Assembly: GCA_003166055.1 (NCBI GenBank)
Contig: PMWR01000107.1
Coordinates: 11,614 to 16,856, forward strand
Source: Acidobacteriaceae bacterium
GTDB taxonomy: Bacteria > Acidobacteriota > Terriglobia > Terriglobales > Acidobacteriaceae
Length of the DNA stretch: 5,243 nucleotides
Reading direction: 5' to 3'
The position numbers were made by a program, and so were the translations under genes. Position 1 is the stretch's first letter, and each line of letters starts with the position of its first letter. Of the stretch, positions 5,002-5,243 are shown piece by piece. The notes under the pieces were generated by a model. The model did not search any database. It worked only from the letters and a program-made list of their open reading frames with translations, and was not told where the DNA came from.

Positions 5002-5243
5002 ATGGCGAAGTCTTTCTGTAAGGCACAAGTGCTGGGCAGTGTAGGTGCAGACCCAGCGATCACAACGCTCTCAAATTGCAGGCTGATGGCGTCGTTTCAC
5101 ATCGCAGTTGCCGTGACTTTATTCGACGCAACCGTTTCGCAGAACGTCGAGCGCATCGTCTGGCATCGTATTGTAGGCTTTGGATTCCATGCCGAGAATA
5201 TCCGCGACAACATCACCAAAGGCTGCCGCGTATATGCCGAGGG
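5002..5243 (+). CDS. ssb: Single-stranded DNA-binding protein (SSB), 3' end outside the window
   Basis: The first 80 codons plus two bases are visible and open to the window edge. The protein reads as the OB fold of a bacterial SSB: VLGSVGADPAIT at 10-21 (family V-L-x-G-x-L-G-x-D-P), SFHIAVA at 31-37, ERIVWHRIVGFG at 50-61 (family E-W-H-R-x-x-x-F-G) and KGCRVYAEG at 73-81. W54 and F60 correspond to the DNA-stacking Trp and Phe of E. coli SSB. The first strand is unusual (KSFCKAQ where most have a N-K-V-I-L type), and F41 stands where E. coli has a Trp. The acidic C-terminal tail that recruits partners would lie beyond the edge. SSB coats ssDNA and works with annealing proteins, which fits the Rad52-type gene upstream. 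The divergence suggests an accessory, element-borne copy rather than the housekeeping one; this is inference. Confidence 0.9.
   Translation, partial: MAKSFCKAQVLGSVGADPAITTLSNCRLMASFHIAVAVTLFDATVSQNVERIVWHRIVGFGFHAENIRDNITKGCRVYAE

Noticed and set aside
1..5243. CRISPR array, insertion sequence or tandem iteron origin
   Set aside because: No regularly spaced direct repeats, transposase motifs or terminal inverted repeats were seen on either strand.

Overview
The window carries a DNA replication and recombination gene cluster, all on the plus strand, from what is most likely a member of the Acidobacteriota. The phylum call is an inference: the sliding clamp has the wording I associate with acidobacterial DnaN (a LFDY segment, an IRCGR motif, an EESRYTLNGAL segment), and moderately high GC fits. 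It cannot be proven from this window alone. The genes sit together without dnaA, recF or gyrB and are mixed with unknown small genes. This suggests an accessory locus (plasmid, integrated conjugative element or prophage) rather than the chromosomal origin region.

Layout from left to right. Positions 37-597 encode a small protein of about four 21-22-residue leucine-rich-like repeats, function unknown. Positions 598-914 hold no confident gene: there is a hairpin at the stop codon, a doubtful small membrane-protein ORF, and a terminator-like hairpin with a T run at 820-844. Positions 915-1508 encode a free-standing C-terminal part of a B12-dependent (class II) ribonucleotide reductase, like NrdJb of Pseudomonas, with no catalytic subunit gene beside it. 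Positions 1614-2669 encode a Rad52/Rad22-type single-strand annealing protein, and 2760-3929 a complete DNA polymerase III sliding clamp (DnaN) with an N-terminal extension. A strong hairpin follows at 3956-3986. Two short unknown genes come next (4121-4444 with a TTG start; 4530-4796). From 5002 the window runs into the first 80 codons of a single-stranded DNA-binding protein (SSB) that was too incomplete to appear as a closed ORF.

The recognisable genes make a coherent set: dNTP supply (NrdJb-like), strand annealing (Rad52-type), processivity (clamp) and ssDNA coating (SSB). All main genes have a GGAG or GAGG ribosome-binding site 5-9 bases ahead of the start, and gaps are about 85-320 bases, so the cluster is not tightly overlapped. 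The most interesting detail is a QLTMF pentapeptide in the NrdJb-like protein, between its folded domain and its zinc ribbon. It looks like a bacterial clamp-binding motif, and the clamp is encoded two genes downstream. A second Q-x-x-L-F peptide occurs in the 88-residue protein between the clamp and SSB genes. Whether these are real clamp ligands is untested.
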